Shown: piece after piece, positions 5,423 through 6,071 of the stretch
How the letters are laid out: each line of letters opens with the position of its first letter
Numbering within the stretch: position 1 is the stretch's first letter
NCBI GenBank assembly: GCA_949284665.1
Contig: CASDWR010000041.1
Coordinates: forward strand, 1-6,071
DNA from: an uncultured Rikenellaceae bacterium
Lineage (GTDB): Bacteria > Bacteroidota > Bacteroidia > Bacteroidales > Rikenellaceae
Length of the DNA: 6,071 bases
Direction: 5' to 3'
Translations under genes and position numbers: made by a program
Notes under the pieces: generated by a model
Told to the model about the DNA's origin: nothing
Seen by the model: only the letters and a program-made list of their open reading frames with translations
The model's database searches: none

Positions 5423-6071
5423 TCAAACCAACCCGCTTAAGTTCAAAAAGAGAATTGTTATTATAACGGGAATTACAAATTGTATCAATATACGAATAGC
5501 CGGAAAAATTTTTGTACCGTACCTTTCTCCGGAAGTGAACTCCTGCCGCATGATTTTTTTGTCGAGGACCCACCCCACAAAAATTACGACCGCCAACCCG
5601 CCCAAAGGAAGCAGGAAGTTGGATGATACATAGTCGAAAAGGTCGAACAGATTTTTTCCTCCCAATACGAGCCGCGAACCGGGCATCTGTGACAACGCAC
5701 ACAATATTGACAAGGGGACGACGGCCATGAAGGTTACGATGACGGCTTTCAGCCGACTCACTTTGGCTTCCTCGGATACACAAGCCACCAGCACCTCCAT
5801 CAACGAAAACGAGGAGGTGATCGATGCGAAAAACAACAATACGAAAAATAGTACGGCAAGGACTCCGCCTCCGGTCATTTGGGCGAATAGCGAAGGCAGG
5901 GTAATGAATACCAGTTCGGGACCCGAAGTGGGACTGATGCCGAAAGAGAAAACGGCCGGGAAAATCGCCAGACCCGAAAGAATCGCGATACACACATCAG
6001 CGATCGCTACCGTACTTCCTACCCGATAGAGATTCTCCCCATCCTTGATATAGGAGCCGTATGTCATCATG
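5423..6071 (-). CDS. Sodium-dependent transporter, NSS/SNF family, C-terminal part (5' end beyond window)
   Basis: The visible 215 residues are the C-terminal part, roughly from the end of TM6, of a neurotransmitter:sodium symporter-type inner-membrane protein. Members of this family import amino acids or related small molecules with Na+. MMTYGSYI matches the TM6 end of LeuT-like proteins. Membrane segments lie at about 20-44, 66-95, 107-127, 143-170 and 186-213. GPELVFITLPSLF (50-62) is the conserved loop before TM8. FFASITSSFSLME (80-92) matches TM8 of LeuT, with Ala82, Thr85 and Ser86 at the Na2 sodium-site positions. The chain ends right after the fifth visible segment, which predicts 11 membrane segments, the usual bacterial form, rather than the 12 of LeuT. 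The frame is open to the window edge, so the ATGs at its visible start are internal methionines. It lies upstream of the glycosyltransferase gene and is probably co-transcribed. The substrate cannot be told because TM1, TM3 and most of TM6 are missing. Confidence 0.9.
   Translation of the reverse strand, partial: MMTYGSYIKDGENLYRVGSTVAIADVCIAILSGLAIFPAVFSFGISPTSGPELVFITLPSLFAQMTGGGVLAVLFFVLLFFASITSSFSLMEVLVACVSEEAKVSRLKAVIVTFMAVVPLSILCALSQMPGSRLVLGGKNLFDLFDYVSSNFLLPLGGLAVVIFVGWVLDKKIMRQEFTSGERYGTKIFPAIRILIQFVIPVIITILFLNLSGLV

Noticed and set aside
5409..5993. A 194-codon minus-strand frame overlapping the transporter
   Set aside because: It is out of frame with the transporter, whose membrane segments and sodium-site motif are clear; the alternative frame is Arg- and His-rich without family traits.
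1..6071. CRISPR array, mobile element, tRNA/rRNA, or defence or biosynthetic cluster
   Set aside because: No spaced direct repeats, no transposase or integrase motifs, no clover-leaf or rRNA-like stretches, and all large genes are recognisable housekeeping or common transport/transferase genes.

Overview
The window looks like ordinary chromosome from a member of the Bacteroidota, most likely Bacteroidales. Three things point there. The upstream regions carry copies of the Bacteroidota -7 promoter element TAnnTTTG (TATCTTTG, TACATTTG, TACCTTTG). The starts show little or no Shine-Dalgarno signal. The glycosyltransferase and lipoprotein styles are typical of the group. Base composition is near 50% G+C by eye. 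The genus cannot be fixed from this sequence alone.

Layout, left to right. (1) At the left edge is the 5' end of a leftward lipoprotein gene (start at 172 or 190, running off the window at base 1), with a clear lipobox and a -7 box just upstream. (2) A roughly 220-base gap follows. (3) purT (424-1614, minus) encodes the formate- and ATP-dependent GAR transformylase of purine synthesis. Its best start is a GTG, not the far-upstream ATG of the open frame. (4) A 235-base divergent regulatory region (1615-1849) holds promoters for purT (leftward) and rnr (rightward). (5) rnr (1850-4132, plus) encodes a full-length RNase R. (6) The 321-base convergent gap contains a strong bidirectional intrinsic terminator at 4254-4279. 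It also holds a weaker leftward hairpin with a T-tract and a doubtful 20-codon hydrophobic reading frame. (7) A leftward pair follows: a family-2-like glycosyltransferase (4454-5401) lies 21 bases downstream of the C-terminal part of a sodium-dependent NSS/SNF transporter (5423-6071, cut by the right edge).

The genes do not form one pathway. purT and rnr are separate housekeeping units that share a divergent promoter region. The transporter and glycosyltransferase are probably co-transcribed because of their spacing, but nothing in their sequences links their functions. I see no mobile element, CRISPR array, RNA gene or defence system. The most curious detail is an out-of-frame ATG 11 bases upstream of the rnr start. 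It opens an 8-codon frame that ends in a canonical -1 slippery heptamer (A AAA AAG) directly before its stop, and a -1 shift there would lead exactly into the rnr frame. This may be chance.
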